In this document: positions 25,095 through 33,062 of the stretch, piece after piece | Layout: each line of letters opens with the position of its first letter | Numbering within the stretch: position 1 is the first letter of the stretch | DNA from: an uncultured bacterium | Lineage (GTDB): Bacteria; Cyanobacteriota; Vampirovibrionia; Gastranaerophilales; Gastranaerophilaceae | Assembly (NCBI GenBank): GCA_903868125.1 | Contig: CAIPUE010000041.1 | Coordinates: forward strand, 1 to 52,081 | Length of the DNA: 52,081 bases | Direction: 5' to 3' | Position numbers and translations under genes: made by a program | The notes under the pieces: model-generated | What the model saw: the letters and a program-made list of their open reading frames with translations, nothing else | What the model was told of the DNA's origin: nothing | Database searches by the model: none

Positions 25095-25176
25095 TTTTCA
25101 CCTCAACACGAAATTGTTTAAATTTCGCCTTTACTAATTTTTTCGAATTATTACTTTACTTTTTTGAATTATCGGC
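25095..25176 (-). promoter_or_regulatory. Leader of the DUF151 gene with the shared block
   Basis: The block 25126-25176 matches the accC leader (17441-17491). On the gene strand it contains two related 21-base units beginning ATAATTCAAAAAAG and ATAATTCGAAAAAA. Between block and ATG lies a small hairpin CGAAATT/AATTTCG and GTGTTGAGGTG, which includes the ribosome site. Confidence 0.55.
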
Positions 25177-25254
25177 TTACTGGCTTTATGCACTTGGGTT
25201 TGGTTTCGCTGACCCTCAAGCATTAAACTCCTCAACTAAATTATATCATTAAAA

Positions 25255-26361
25255 TTATTTTCCGCCACGCCTAATCAGATAGGCTGAAATGATAGCCGTA
25301 ATCGGTACACACAAAACAATTGCGATACTTCCGATTAAAGCGGATGAAATCTCCGTTGCCACCTGATTGAGGTTGAAAAATTTCTGTAAATCAATATTAC
25401 TTGAAAGTAAAGCTAAAGAGAATGCCCCTCCAAGATAAGCTAAAATTAACGTATTAGCCATTGTCCCGATTATGTCGCGACCAACATTCATACCGGATGC
25501 AAATAAATCTTTTACTCCCATATCAGAACTTGAAATAAAAATTTCATTAACCGTGCTTGAAATTGACATTCCAATGTCCATAACCGCCCCCAACGCTCCT
25601 ATTATCATAGCCGAAGCTAAAATTCCGACAAAATTCAAATTAGGATGAGCCGAGAACAAAAACATGCTTTCTTCTGACGAAAAGCCTGTTAAACTTGCAA
25701 ATTTAATGCTCAATATCGACAAAAAGCCTGCAATGCCGAGGCTTAAAACTGTCCCCAAAATAGCAGCACTGCTTTTTGAATTTAAGCCGCCAACAAGATA
25801 AATAGCAACGATTGAAGCAAGAACACAGATCAAAACAGTAGCTAAAATTGGATTTATCCCGCTTAAGACAAGTGGCGTAAGAACACAAAAAATAAGCCCC
25901 AATGTAACCAAAATAGAAATTAAACTGAAAAATCCTTTTTTCTTTCCGATAACCACCAACAACGCGAAGAAAATCCCCGAAAGAAAATATAAAACATTTA
26001 CCCGTTGTTTATCAGCTATGAAAAAATTAACTCCTCCATCGGCTTGTTCTGCATGAAGGATTACTCTGTCACCAATTTTTAAACGAATATCATAAGCAGG
26101 ATTTCCCATAAGCATGTTATCGATTAAAAATTTTTCGCCCTTATGCGAACCCGTTAAAATTTTTACCTCAACGCTTTGTTTTACCTGATTTAATTCACCT
26201 GTTGGCGAAAATTTTGACTCCCCGAAAGTTTCGATTGACTGCACCTGACCTATTTCGGAGGGCAAGACAGGTTTTTGGGCGTTCTCTTCGGCAAATACGG
26301 GCAGGAAAACCCCGCAAAAGATTAAAAAAAGTAAAATTAAAACCAAAAATCTCTTTTTCAT
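25255..26361 (-). CDS. YibE/F-family membrane protein
   Basis: An N-terminal signal or anchor (residues 5-23) leads to an exported domain of about 100 residues, then several hydrophobic segments from about residue 128 to the end, with VISIxVTLGLIF-like and GALGAVMDIGMSISSTVNEI motifs. That matches the YibE/F family, integral membrane proteins of uncertain function that may act in transport. The 368-residue length and the glycine-rich helix patterns agree. It lies six bases downstream of ruvB, so it is probably in the same transcript. Confidence 0.85.
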   Translation of the reverse strand: MKKRFLVLILLFLIFCGVFLPVFAEENAQKPVLPSEIGQVQSIETFGESKFSPTGELNQVKQSVEVKILTGSHKGEKFLIDNMLMGNPAYDIRLKIGDRVILHAEQADGGVNFFIADKQRVNVLYFLSGIFFALLVVIGKKKGFFSLISILVTLGLIFCVLTPLVLSGINPILATVLICVLASIVAIYLVGGLNSKSSAAILGTVLSLGIAGFLSILSIKFASLTGFSSEESMFLFSAHPNLNFVGILASAMIIGALGAVMDIGMSISSTVNEIFISSSDMGVKDLFASGMNVGRDIIGTMANTLILAYLGGAFSLALLSSNIDLQKFFNLNQVATEISSALIGSIAIVLCVPITAIISAYLIRRGGK

Positions 26362-26367
26362 CTTTGT

Positions 26368-27438
26368 TTAACTCTCCTCAAACAACTTTTGCTGTGAATT
26401 ATTTGTTTTATACCCTAAATACCTCAAAGCTTCGGGCGAAACCTTTCTTCCGCGCGGAGTCCGTTGAAGAAATCCTGCCTGCAAAAGATAAGGTTCGCAA
26501 ACATCTTCAATTGTACGAACATCTTCGCCCAACGCCGCAGAAAGTGTTTCCACTCCGACAGGCCCGCCGTCAAATTTTTCTATAATAAGCTTTAACAAAC
26601 ATCTGTCCGTATTATCCAGTCCAAAATCATCTATTTTTAGACAATCTAAAGAAAGTTGAGCAATTTTCTCGGTAATTTCTCCGTCATGCCTGACAAGTGC
26701 GTAATCGCTTACCCTTTTAACCAGCCTGTTCGCAATTCTTGGTGTACCACGAGAACGTTTTGCAATCGCTATTGCACCATTATCTGTAATTTTTATATTC
26801 AAAATCGAAGCTGTTCTTTTTACAACCCGAGTTAATTCTTCTGTTGAATAAAATTCAAGTCTGTGAATTATCCCAAATCTGTCTCTTAAAGGTCCTGAAA
26901 GTGCCCCTGCTTTTGTCGTAGCACCAATTAAAGTAAACTTGGGAACAGGAATTCTCAATGTTTTTACCGATTGGCTTTTGCCCGTGGTCATATCAAGGAA
27001 AAAATCCTCCATCGCAGGGTAGAGAATTTCTTCTGCAACCTTGTTAAGACGATGAATTTCATCAATAAACAAAATTTCTCCGCCTTTTAAAGACATTAAA
27101 ATCCCGATAATATCCCGCGGTCTTTCTAATGCGGGTGCCGAAGTTATTTTTATATCGACATCCATCTCGTTTGCGATAACCCCCGCAAGAGTCGTTTTTC
27201 CAAGCCCCGGAGGTCCGTAAAAAAGCAGATGGTCAAGCGGAAGTTCACGTCTCTTTGCCGCCTCGATAGAAATCTGCAAAGTCTCTTTTAATCCGCTTTG
27301 TCCTATGTAGTTTTCAAAAGTTTTTGGACGAATGTTATTCTCAAAACTCTTATCAAACTCAATAACTTCAGGTTTGACATTGAGACTTTTTTCTTCTCTT
27401 ACGTTTTCAAATTCATCATCATCAGAAATAATTGCCAT
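26368..27438 (-). CDS. ruvB: Holliday junction branch migration helicase RuvB
   Basis: The AAA+ motor drives branch migration with RuvA. Walker A is [18 protein letters not shown], Walker B is [11 protein letters not shown], and sensor 1 is [11 protein letters not shown]. The arginine-finger region GPLRDRFGI and the winged helix [22 protein letters not shown], ending in [12 protein letters not shown], complete the family profile. At 356 residues it has a somewhat acidic N-terminal extension of about 20 residues. It is divergent from era. Confidence 0.97.
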   Translation of the reverse strand: MAIISDDDEFENVREEKSLNVKPEVIEFDKSFENNIRPKTFENYIGQSGLKETLQISIEAAKRRELPLDHLLFYGPPGLGKTTLAGVIANEMDVDIKITSAPALERPRDIIGILMSLKGGEILFIDEIHRLNKVAEEILYPAMEDFFLDMTTGKSQSVKTLRIPVPKFTLIGATTKAGALSGPLRDRFGIIHRLEFYSTEELTRVVKRTASILNIKITDNGAIAIAKRSRGTPRIANRLVKRVSDYALVRHDGEITEKIAQLSLDCLKIDDFGLDNTDRCLLKLIIEKFDGGPVGVETLSAALGEDVRTIEDVCEPYLLQAGFLQRTPRGRKVSPEALRYLGYKTNNSQQKLFEES

Positions 27439-27481
27439 ATTTTAATTTTAGCATATAAATATTTTATGTTAGTATAAACCT

Positions 27482-28387
27482 ATGAATAAAAATTATAAAT
27501 CAGGATTTGTAGCAATAATCGGTAGACCAAATGTAGGAAAATCAACGCTTTTAAACCAAATTTTAGGTCAAAAAATAGTTATCACAACTGACAAAGCTCA
27601 AACAACAAGAAAAAGAATAAAAGGTATTTTAACCAACGACGAGGGACAAATAGTTTTTATTGATACTCCCGGCGTACATAAACCGCTCAATAAATTCGGG
27701 GAATTTTTATTAGACGAAGCGAAAGTGTCCGTTCCCGACGCGGATTTAGTTTTGTTTTTGGTTGATGGCTCAGAGCCAGCAGGCAGAGGCGATAAATGGA
27801 TTGTTGAAAACATTTTGTTAAATGTCAAAGCTCCGATTTTACTTGTGTTGAATAAATTGGATAAACTCAAAAACCCTTTAAAAATAGAAGAAAATCTTTT
27901 AACATACAAGATGTTGTTTGAACAAAATATTCCGACGGTAAAGATTTCTGCAAAGACAGGGCGAAATAAAGACACTCTTATCGAAAATATTATGAAAAAA
28001 TTACCGCAGGGCGAACAGCTTTATCCTGAGGATGTCGTGACAGAAGAGACAATGCGCCAAGTTGCAGAAGAAATTATCAGAGAGAAAATTTTAATCAACA
28101 CAAAAGAAGAAATTCCCCACTCTGTTGCGGTTTTGATTGAAAAATATGAAGAAACAGAAAAAATCGACAGAATTTATGCCTCCATTTATTGCGAACAAAA
28201 GAGCCAAAAGGGAATTTTGATAGGCAAAGGCGGCTCGCTCTTGAAAGTTATCGGGACACAGGCGAGATTGGAACTTGAAGAAATTGTTGGCAAAAAAGTT
28301 TATCTTGAATTAAACGTAAAAATCGAAAAAGATTGGCGCAAGAACAACAAGGCATTGAAGACTTTAGGCTATGAAGTAAAAAAATGA
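27482..28387 (+). CDS. era: GTPase Era
   Basis: Era binds the 3' end of 16S rRNA and aids 30S maturation. G1 is GRPNVGKSTLLN, G2 includes TTRKRIKG, G3 is DTPGVHKP, and G4 is LNKLDKL. The C-terminal KH domain ends in the GKGGSLLKVIGTQARLELE loop. The length of 301 residues is normal. The region before the ATG has no Shine-Dalgarno (GTATAAACCT), so translation may rely on another signal. It is divergent from ruvB, with only 43 bases between them. Confidence 0.97.
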   Translation: MNKNYKSGFVAIIGRPNVGKSTLLNQILGQKIVITTDKAQTTRKRIKGILTNDEGQIVFIDTPGVHKPLNKFGEFLLDEAKVSVPDADLVLFLVDGSEPAGRGDKWIVENILLNVKAPILLVLNKLDKLKNPLKIEENLLTYKMLFEQNIPTVKISAKTGRNKDTLIENIMKKLPQGEQLYPEDVVTEETMRQVAEEIIREKILINTKEEIPHSVAVLIEKYEETEKIDRIYASIYCEQKSQKGILIGKGGSLLKVIGTQARLELEEIVGKKVYLELNVKIEKDWRKNNKALKTLGYEVKK

Positions 28388-28394
28388 ACAAATT

Positions 28395-28536
28395 GTCGTT
28401 TTTGCGAGACATTAAGTCTCGGATGTGACCAAGAATGTCCACCGAAGCAATCCCCCCGCATTATAGCAAAAGGCGAACAAGATTGCTTCGTTCCCTCAAG
28501 AATTTTCTACCTAAGAACCCATCGCCTCGCAAAGAC
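28395..28536. repeat. Long imperfect palindrome, copy B
   Basis: It begins GTCGTTTTTGCGAG and ends CTCGCAAAGAC (28526-28536), with internal GTCCACCGAAGCAATC and AAGATTGCTTCGTTCC. This is the same element as at 34-200, shorter in the middle. It starts eight bases after the era stop codon. Confidence 0.75.
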
Positions 28537-28554
28537 CAAACTGAGTTTGCTGAC

Positions 28555-28680
28555 GGCGGGATGGCAATCCCGCCCTACTTAGCGATTTTGTTCATATTTT
28601 AACAAAAAGCGAAAAGTTGAAAGGTCAAAAAAGCTTGCAAGTCACCTCTCACTTTTCACTCTTTACCTATTCCAAACATT
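28555..28680. repeat. Hairpin repeat and short tandem-repeat arms
   Basis: GGCGGGAT (28555-28562), loop GGCA, ATCCCGCC (28567-28574), then CTACTTAG. After 28609, units like GCGAAAA, GTTGAAA, GGTCAAA oppose ACCTCTC, ACTTTTC, ACTCTTT, ACCTATT on the other side of an A-rich middle, forming a weak inverted pair that reaches the end of the next gene. Confidence 0.6.
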
Positions 28681-29084
28681 TCTTGTGCCAAGAAAATTCC
28701 GCCATAAGCCAAAAGTCCCGCTCCACAGAATTTGGAGAAAATTCCTTTTCCAACCAGTGTTCCTGCCACCAAGCCCAAAGGAATAAAGTTTTTCACCATC
28801 ATTGAGCCAAAACCTTTTGCATAGCCGATTATACTTGTGAAAAATCCTGATAAATTTTCATCTACATGATGTCTGAAAATCGACTTTTTAACTGTAGCCT
28901 GAATAATACTCGGGCTGTCGAGTTTTTGTTCATTAAAAAAATGTTTTTCTAAACTTTCGGCTTTATGATTTTTTTCGTATTTTGGTGCTTCAAGTTTACC
29001 CGCAATATGAGAATCGTAGAGAATTAGCCCTAAAGCTGCCCCTCCGACGGATTTTGTTAAAAAATTTGCAACACTTGAATTCAT
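28656..29084 (-). CDS. Orphan small membrane protein
   Basis: This 142-residue protein is not recognised. A hydrophobic Gly/Ala-rich segment lies near residues 10-24 (TKSVGGAALGLILYDS) and a second long one from about 95 to 138 (MMVKNFIPLGLVAGTLVGKGIF, then FCGAGLLAYGGIFLAQ). The stretch between them is polar with several His. It resembles the C-terminal glycine-rich part of the orphan protein at 6395. It is three bases downstream of the 29088 gene and presumably co-transcribed. Confidence 0.7.
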   Translation of the reverse strand: MNSSVANFLTKSVGGAALGLILYDSHIAGKLEAPKYEKNHKAESLEKHFFNEQKLDSPSIIQATVKKSIFRHHVDENLSGFFTSIIGYAKGFGSMMVKNFIPLGLVAGTLVGKGIFSKFCGAGLLAYGGIFLAQEMFGIGKE

Positions 29085-29087
29085 AAA

Positions 29088-29738
29088 CTATGCCTTTTTA
29101 CTTTCTTTTTCGGGTTTTTCTTGAACCTCAAATTCTTTTTTCACCGTATTACCCGACATTTTCAGCAAGATACTAGAAGCTTTCAGTGAATCTTCGCCAT
29201 AAGCCGTTTTTTGTTGTTGAATACTTTGTAAAAGAGTTTTACTTGTATCGTTTCCGCTTGCCACTCGAGATTCCAATGCCGCCATTGCTATAAATTTAAT
29301 CGGTTGATGTGGATCTTGAAGCATTTTGTTAACAAGTGCATTTAGTCCAACGTCATTTTTTCTGCTGTCATCTTCTTGAAGCCTTGATAAAACTTCTTTT
29401 GCACCCATCAATCTTACTTCTTTGTTTGAGTTATTCAAATAACCCTCCAACGTTTTAATATAATCATCTGTTAATTGGACTATTTCACGTTTTTCAATCT
29501 TTTTCTTTGTCGGTTCTGCAGTTTGCGGTTCTATCGGAGCAGGAATTGGCGGCTGGGAAAGGTTTTGGGTGTAATAATTCTGAGGATAAGCAGGCATTGT
29601 AGCATAATTTGTCGCATTAATGTTTGATGCCGGAACATTCGCACCAGGCGCAGCAACAGAAGGGTTAAATATTTGAATATTTACTCCCGAATAGTTCGGT
29701 ACTTGAACGTTTTGAGCTTGTCCAACCATATTTTCCAT
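29088..29738 (-). CDS. Orphan protein with Pro/Gln-rich start and HEAT-like helices
   Basis: Residues 1-75 are low-complexity, rich in Asn, Pro, Gln and Tyr. From about residue 85, helices such as LEGYLNNSNKEVRLMGAKEVLSRLQED and LVNKMLQDPHQPIKFIAMAALESRVA look like HEAT repeats, which mediate protein contacts. The C-terminal 20 residues are charged (QEKPEKESKK). No signal peptide or membrane span is visible. The gene leads a likely pair with the small membrane protein after it. The HEAT call is by eye only. Confidence 0.7.
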   Translation of the reverse strand: MENMVGQAQNVQVPNYSGVNIQIFNPSVAAPGANVPASNINATNYATMPAYPQNYYTQNLSQPPIPAPIEPQTAEPTKKKIEKREIVQLTDDYIKTLEGYLNNSNKEVRLMGAKEVLSRLQEDDSRKNDVGLNALVNKMLQDPHQPIKFIAMAALESRVASGNDTSKTLLQSIQQQKTAYGEDSLKASSILLKMSGNTVKKEFEVQEKPEKESKKA

Positions 29739-29851
29739 GCACTTACCTTTCGCCTATTTATATTTATAAAGTATAAAATCACAAAATAATTGCGTTTTTT
29801 AAGGGTTTTTTAAGAATTGTAAAGCCCGAACGAATTAGCCGAAACTTTCGG

Positions 29852-31114
29852 CTAATCTAGCTTAAATCCTTTCAATTGAGCCTTGTCATAATAGTTTTGC
29901 TGTTTATTTTGCATCTCTTTGTCGTATCTGTATTGAGTAAAAAATCTTGACATGCCCGCAACGAAAAGCCCCATAAAACCAATACTGAATAAAAACGGAG
30001 CCAAAACTATCGTTGATTTCTGCTTGAATAAATTCTTATATTCGGCTTCAATTGTAGTTCCTTTTCTGGTTGCTATTTTTTGTGCTAAATCAGGCAGTTC
30101 TGAAAGTTTCGGAACGGTTAAATCTTTGGCGATTATGTCTTTAAAAGAAGCTTTTTTGTGCAAAATAGCCTTAAAGCCTTTTTCAAACATCTCGCTGCCT
30201 GTTATTACATAAAAACCGACAAGCGGATATCTGTAGAGAACTTCCAATAAATTTTGTTTACCTCTGTCGTTTGCCGAACCGGTATAACCAAAAAATCCTG
30301 CAACCACGCAAGCCGTTAATTGACCTCTTGACAGTCCCAATTGCCCTTTGTTGTCCCTAAAATCAATACTGAAATATTTGTTGAAGGTCGCTGCTTTTTT
30401 AACGTTATTTTTGAATATTTTATTCCCCGGTGCTAAAATCCCTTCGCTCAAGGAATGTAGGGATTTTGAATTTTTACCCTTAGTTACAAGCAAAGCCGAC
30501 AACGCCAAACATCCTGCGAAAAGTCCGCCTGCCAGTTTAATATGTTTTTGGGCACTTTCTCTTACTTTGGACTGGTGTTCCGCGCTTTCTTTCTTGTCTT
30601 TGTTCAAATTAGCAATATTATTAAAATTAGCCTGTTTAAATACCTTCATAGTTAAAAGATTTTTAAGGTAACTGAGAGCATATATAAATAAAGGAATCGC
30701 AAGAGTTGAAATAGCGATAGCTGCCTTTGTCGGTATAAGCTGTTTCATATCCTCGCTTTTTACATTGCTCTGCAAAAGTTGTTCCGCAGGAGTCGAAATC
30801 ATTTTTTTAAGATTAGCGTCAAGTTTTTTGGAATAAAGTTTTCTGAAAAGTTTTTCACCCAAAATTTTCGGTCCATAATAAACCGCTATATTTTCTCCGA
30901 ATTCCTGAACTGACATATCTCCAAAATCAGCTGAACTGCGGACAAAAGGAACTTTAGGCCCCCAGTTTACTGCAATGTCTTGAGCACATCTGATATTAGC
31001 AAGTTCAGCATCAGACTCGTGCATCGTAATAAATTTTGCAACATACTGAGCTTTTTTTGAAAGAGTTTCTATTAAATTTTTAGAAGTTGGTATCGAACCG
31101 GTGGTAATTTTCAC
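29852..31114 (-). CDS. Orphan multi-spanning membrane protein
   Basis: This 420-residue protein is not recognised. It has hydrophobic segments near residues 130-150 (AAIAISTLAIPLFIYALSYL), 197-213 (GGLFAGCLALSALLV), 270-285 and 370-390 (LAPFLFSIGFMGLFVAGM). The N-terminal 110 residues are polar. Several groups of segments suggest an integral membrane protein, though nothing shows a transport role. It follows the peptide-gene unit at 31148-31334 on the same strand; whether the terminator there lets transcription through is unknown. Ribosome site AAAAGGATT precedes the ATG. Confidence 0.75.
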   Translation of the reverse strand: MKITTGSIPTSKNLIETLSKKAQYVAKFITMHESDAELANIRCAQDIAVNWGPKVPFVRSSADFGDMSVQEFGENIAVYYGPKILGEKLFRKLYSKKLDANLKKMISTPAEQLLQSNVKSEDMKQLIPTKAAIAISTLAIPLFIYALSYLKNLLTMKVFKQANFNNIANLNKDKKESAEHQSKVRESAQKHIKLAGGLFAGCLALSALLVTKGKNSKSLHSLSEGILAPGNKIFKNNVKKAATFNKYFSIDFRDNKGQLGLSRGQLTACVVAGFFGYTGSANDRGKQNLLEVLYRYPLVGFYVITGSEMFEKGFKAILHKKASFKDIIAKDLTVPKLSELPDLAQKIATRKGTTIEAEYKNLFKQKSTIVLAPFLFSIGFMGLFVAGMSRFFTQYRYDKEMQNKQQNYYDKAQLKGFKLD

Positions 31115-31147
31115 TTGAATAATCCTTTTTATGTTAAATATTTTGAT

Positions 31148-31186
31148 AAAAAAACAGCCTGTAACTTAAAGCACAGACTGTTTTTT
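31148..31186 (-). terminator. Intrinsic terminator after the 24-codon peptide ORF
   Basis: On the minus strand AACAGTCTGT, a 10-base loop and ACAGGCTGTT form a 10-bp stem with one G-U pair, followed by seven T and preceded by an A-run. It lies 20 bases beyond the peptide stop codon and 34 bases before the start of the 31114 membrane-protein gene. Confidence 0.85.
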
Positions 31187-31205
31187 CATTAGTTAAAACT
31201 TTTAT

Positions 31206-31280
31206 TTAACGCCAACAAAATTCGCCTGCACCAATTTGCAAGCTCCACCAATTATTCATATTTTGTTGTTGGATATTCAT
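31206..31280 (-). CDS. 24-residue Trp-rich peptide
   Basis: The ATG at 31278-31280 is preceded by AAAAGGAACATT, a clear ribosome site. The peptide starts MNIQQQNMNN, then a WW pair, SLQIGAGEF, and ends CWR before TAA (31206-31208): three Trp codons in 24, plus one Cys. A near-consensus promoter lies 26 bases upstream and an intrinsic terminator follows, so the unit is complete in about 150 bases. It could be a leader peptide that controls the downstream membrane-protein gene, a secreted or modified peptide, or a small structural RNA with a chance ORF. Trp clusters are the hallmark of Trp attenuators, but no trp gene follows. Confidence 0.6.
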   Translation of the reverse strand: MNIQQQNMNNWWSLQIGAGEFCWR

Positions 31281-31292
31281 AATGTTCCTTTT

Positions 31293-31334
31293 CTACGTAC
31301 GTAGCATTGTAACTAGAAAAAAAAATTTTGTCAA
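31293..31334 (-). promoter_or_regulatory. Near-consensus promoter with palindromic start region
   Basis: Read on the minus strand: TTGACA (31329-31334), exactly 17 bases, TACAAT (31306-31311). Immediately downstream, at the expected transcription start, is the perfect 12-bp palindrome CTACGTACGTAG (31293-31304), which could be an operator or the foot of a 5' hairpin. This is the strongest promoter in the window. Confidence 0.85.
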
Positions 31335-31371
31335 GAGGTTCGGACAACAAATCAGAATAAAATTTTATGTC

Positions 31372-31395
31372 GGTGCATATAATGCACCCTGCTTG
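31372..31395. repeat. Hairpin repeat, short copy
   Basis: GGTGCAT (31372-31378), loop ATA, ATGCACC (31382-31388), then CTGCTTG. The left flank AAATTTTATGT equals that of the hairpin at 10585, which supports one family despite the different stem. Confidence 0.65.
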
Positions 31396-31468
31396 TTAAT
31401 TGAGTGATACATAAATTCTAAAACCCCTAAAACGTAAAATTGCCTCGTAATGCGTTGGAATTACAAAA

Positions 31469-31497
31469 TTGTTACATAAAAAAAATATATGTAACAA
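31469..31497. promoter_or_regulatory. Inverted repeat TTGTTACATA/TATGTAACAA
   Basis: Two 10-bp arms (31469-31478 and 31488-31497) with an A-rich 9-base centre. The spacing is that of a dimeric repressor site or a weak hairpin. It lies in the long gene-free stretch between the peptide promoter and the putative plus-strand RNA. Confidence 0.4.
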
Positions 31498-31542
31498 AAT
31501 GTTGCAAGTTTTTTAAATTAGCTAATAACCGGTCAATTTTTA

Positions 31543-31628
31543 TTATGCTTGAATCTTTATGAAAGCATAAAGCTCTCTCTTCTTATTTAAACGGACAGGT
31601 CTTGTTATATAACAGGGCCTTTTTTTTT
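31543..31628 (+). ncRNA. Candidate small RNA ending in an orphan terminator
   Basis: A hairpin TTATGCTT/AAGCATAA (31543-31550 and 31563-31570) is followed by an unpaired pyrimidine-rich stretch and a long stem centred on 31608 (AGGTCTTGTTAT with ATAACAGGGCCT) that ends in nine T at 31620-31628. The terminator points rightward, but no plus-strand gene lies upstream within the window for more than 2 kb. The neighbouring genes are on the minus strand. The 5' end is not defined. Confidence 0.45.
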
Positions 31629-31694
31629 AGTTGAACAGGGGAATAGTATTCCAACTCTTGTCACCTCTCACTATTCACCATCCACAACTCACTT

Positions 31695-32228
31695 TTAGTA
31701 ATCGCCCGCAGAGACTTCTTCATCATCATCTTTTAAAGACGATAAATCGTCGCTATAAGTCGAATCAAAATCTTCAGGAAGCATCTCCGGTTCAGGCCAA
31801 ATCGTTTCCTCATCAAATCGACACGCATTCAAATTATAAGCGCCGGCAAAATCAGAGTTCGTTAAATCCGATTCCAAAAACACCCCGCCCGCAACATCAG
31901 CATCAGTAAAGTTGCAATAATGTATCGTTGCATAACTGTATTCAGCGCCGTTTAAAAGTGCCTCCGTAAAATCACTCTCCAAAACTGTTGCTCTTGTAAA
32001 TTCAACAGAGGTTAAATCTGAACCGCTAAAATTTATTAAAGCTAAATGAGAATCAGCGAATGAACTTGCATTCAAATCCACCCCCGAAAAATCTACATTC
32101 TCAAGTGTCAAATATGAAAAATCAGATTCACTCAAATCAATGTCTTCTTGATTTTTTTTCCATTTATTAAATTCCTGCGGTGATTTTTTAATTAAATTGT
32201 ATAACTCTTCTTTTGTATAATCGCTCAT
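31695..32228 (-). CDS. Pentapeptide-repeat protein
   Basis: From about residue 33 to 130 the sequence has a five-residue period with central Leu or Phe (DFSYLTLENVDFSGVDLNAS and onwards), which folds into a right-handed quadrilateral beta helix. The last 40 residues are strongly acidic (DDDEEV near the end). Such proteins can mimic DNA or act as scaffolds; acidic charge is compatible with DNA mimicry, but this is inference. The ATG follows GGAGAAAGGCAAT. It is 177 residues long. Confidence 0.85.
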   Translation of the reverse strand: MSDYTKEELYNLIKKSPQEFNKWKKNQEDIDLSESDFSYLTLENVDFSGVDLNASSFADSHLALINFSGSDLTSVEFTRATVLESDFTEALLNGAEYSYATIHYCNFTDADVAGGVFLESDLTNSDFAGAYNLNACRFDEETIWPEPEMLPEDFDSTYSDDLSSLKDDDEEVSAGDY

Positions 32229-32303
32229 ATTGCCTTTCTCCTTTTACTTATATTATCTTTATTTAATTTATTTTGTAAATCATATTTTTGGATGTTTTGT
32301 CAC

Positions 32304-32942
32304 TTATTTATTAATCAAATTCATCTGCATTGCCAAAAGAACAGCCTGAGTCCTGCTTGTAACTTTTAGTTTCTTAAAAATACTGTTCAAGTGAGTCTTT
32401 ACCGTAACTTGTTTCACAAAAAGCTTATCTGCAATAGTCTGGTTATTCGCCCCTTGAGCCACCAGCGTAAGCACTTCTATCTCTCTTAAGGTAAGTGGTT
32501 CAACTGGTTCGTCGGAAGCAAAAAGAAGGTCAGTCGCCTTAGCATCGTTCTTTTGCCACAGTGAGCGTCTTAGTACAGCTTCAATACGGGCAAGAAGGTT
32601 CGGAAGAACAAACGGTTTTACTATATAATCATCCGCACCTATTTTCAAACCCGAAACCATTTTTTGCTCCTCGTTTATCGCAGTTAACATTATTATCGGG
32701 ATATGTTTTGTCTTTTCGTTACTTCTAATCGATTTTAGGGTGTCCCAACCGTTCATATTAGGCATCATAACATCAAGCAAAATCAACTCAAAAGGATTCT
32801 TGCTTAAATTTGTTTTTGAAAGGATTTTCAACGCCTGAACCCCATCAGTCGCAACAGCAACTTCATATCCATACATCGGCAAGGCATCTTGCAAATATTT
32901 TGGATTATCATCCACTATTAATATTCTGGCTATTTGACTCAT
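32304..32942 (-). CDS. Response regulator, REC plus LuxR-type HTH
   Basis: The receiver domain has the acidic pair DD at 11-12, the phospho-acceptor D57 (LLDVMMPNMNG) and the conserved K in DDYIVKPF. The C-terminal HTH (PLTLREIEVLTLVAQGANNQTIADKLFVKQVTVKTHLNSIFKKL) is of the LuxR/NarL type. At 212 residues it is a standard two-domain regulator. No histidine kinase is encoded in the window, so its partner is unknown. It is downstream of the 33063-37068 operon, separated by repeat DNA. Confidence 0.93.
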   Translation of the reverse strand: MSQIARILIVDDNPKYLQDALPMYGYEVAVATDGVQALKILSKTNLSKNPFELILLDVMMPNMNGWDTLKSIRSNEKTKHIPIIMLTAINEEQKMVSGLKIGADDYIVKPFVLPNLLARIEAVLRRSLWQKNDAKATDLLFASDEPVEPLTLREIEVLTLVAQGANNQTIADKLFVKQVTVKTHLNSIFKKLKVTSRTQAVLLAMQMNLINK

Positions 32943-32962
32943 TTTTTATGTCCTTTACTTTT

Positions 32963-33054
32963 GATTGAACAGTTGAATAGTCGAATAGTTGAAAAGTTAT
33001 TTTGGTTTTACTATTCACTGTTTACCGTTTACCGTTTACCGTTTACCGTTTCCT
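32963..33054. repeat. Octamer array AGTTGAAT and heptamer array GTTTACC
   Basis: Three AGTTGAAT-type octamers (32971-32994) with a weaker unit before them, then after a short A/T-rich middle ACTATTC and four GTTTACC heptamers (33020-33047) and GTTTCCT. The two parts are roughly complementary in sense, so they may form a hairpin between the two regulator genes. Confidence 0.8.
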
Positions 33055-33062
33055 CGCCCCCG

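Noticed and set aside
27460-27481. TATAAA six bases before era as a promoter for a leaderless transcript.
   Set aside because: The start site would fall inside the coding region.
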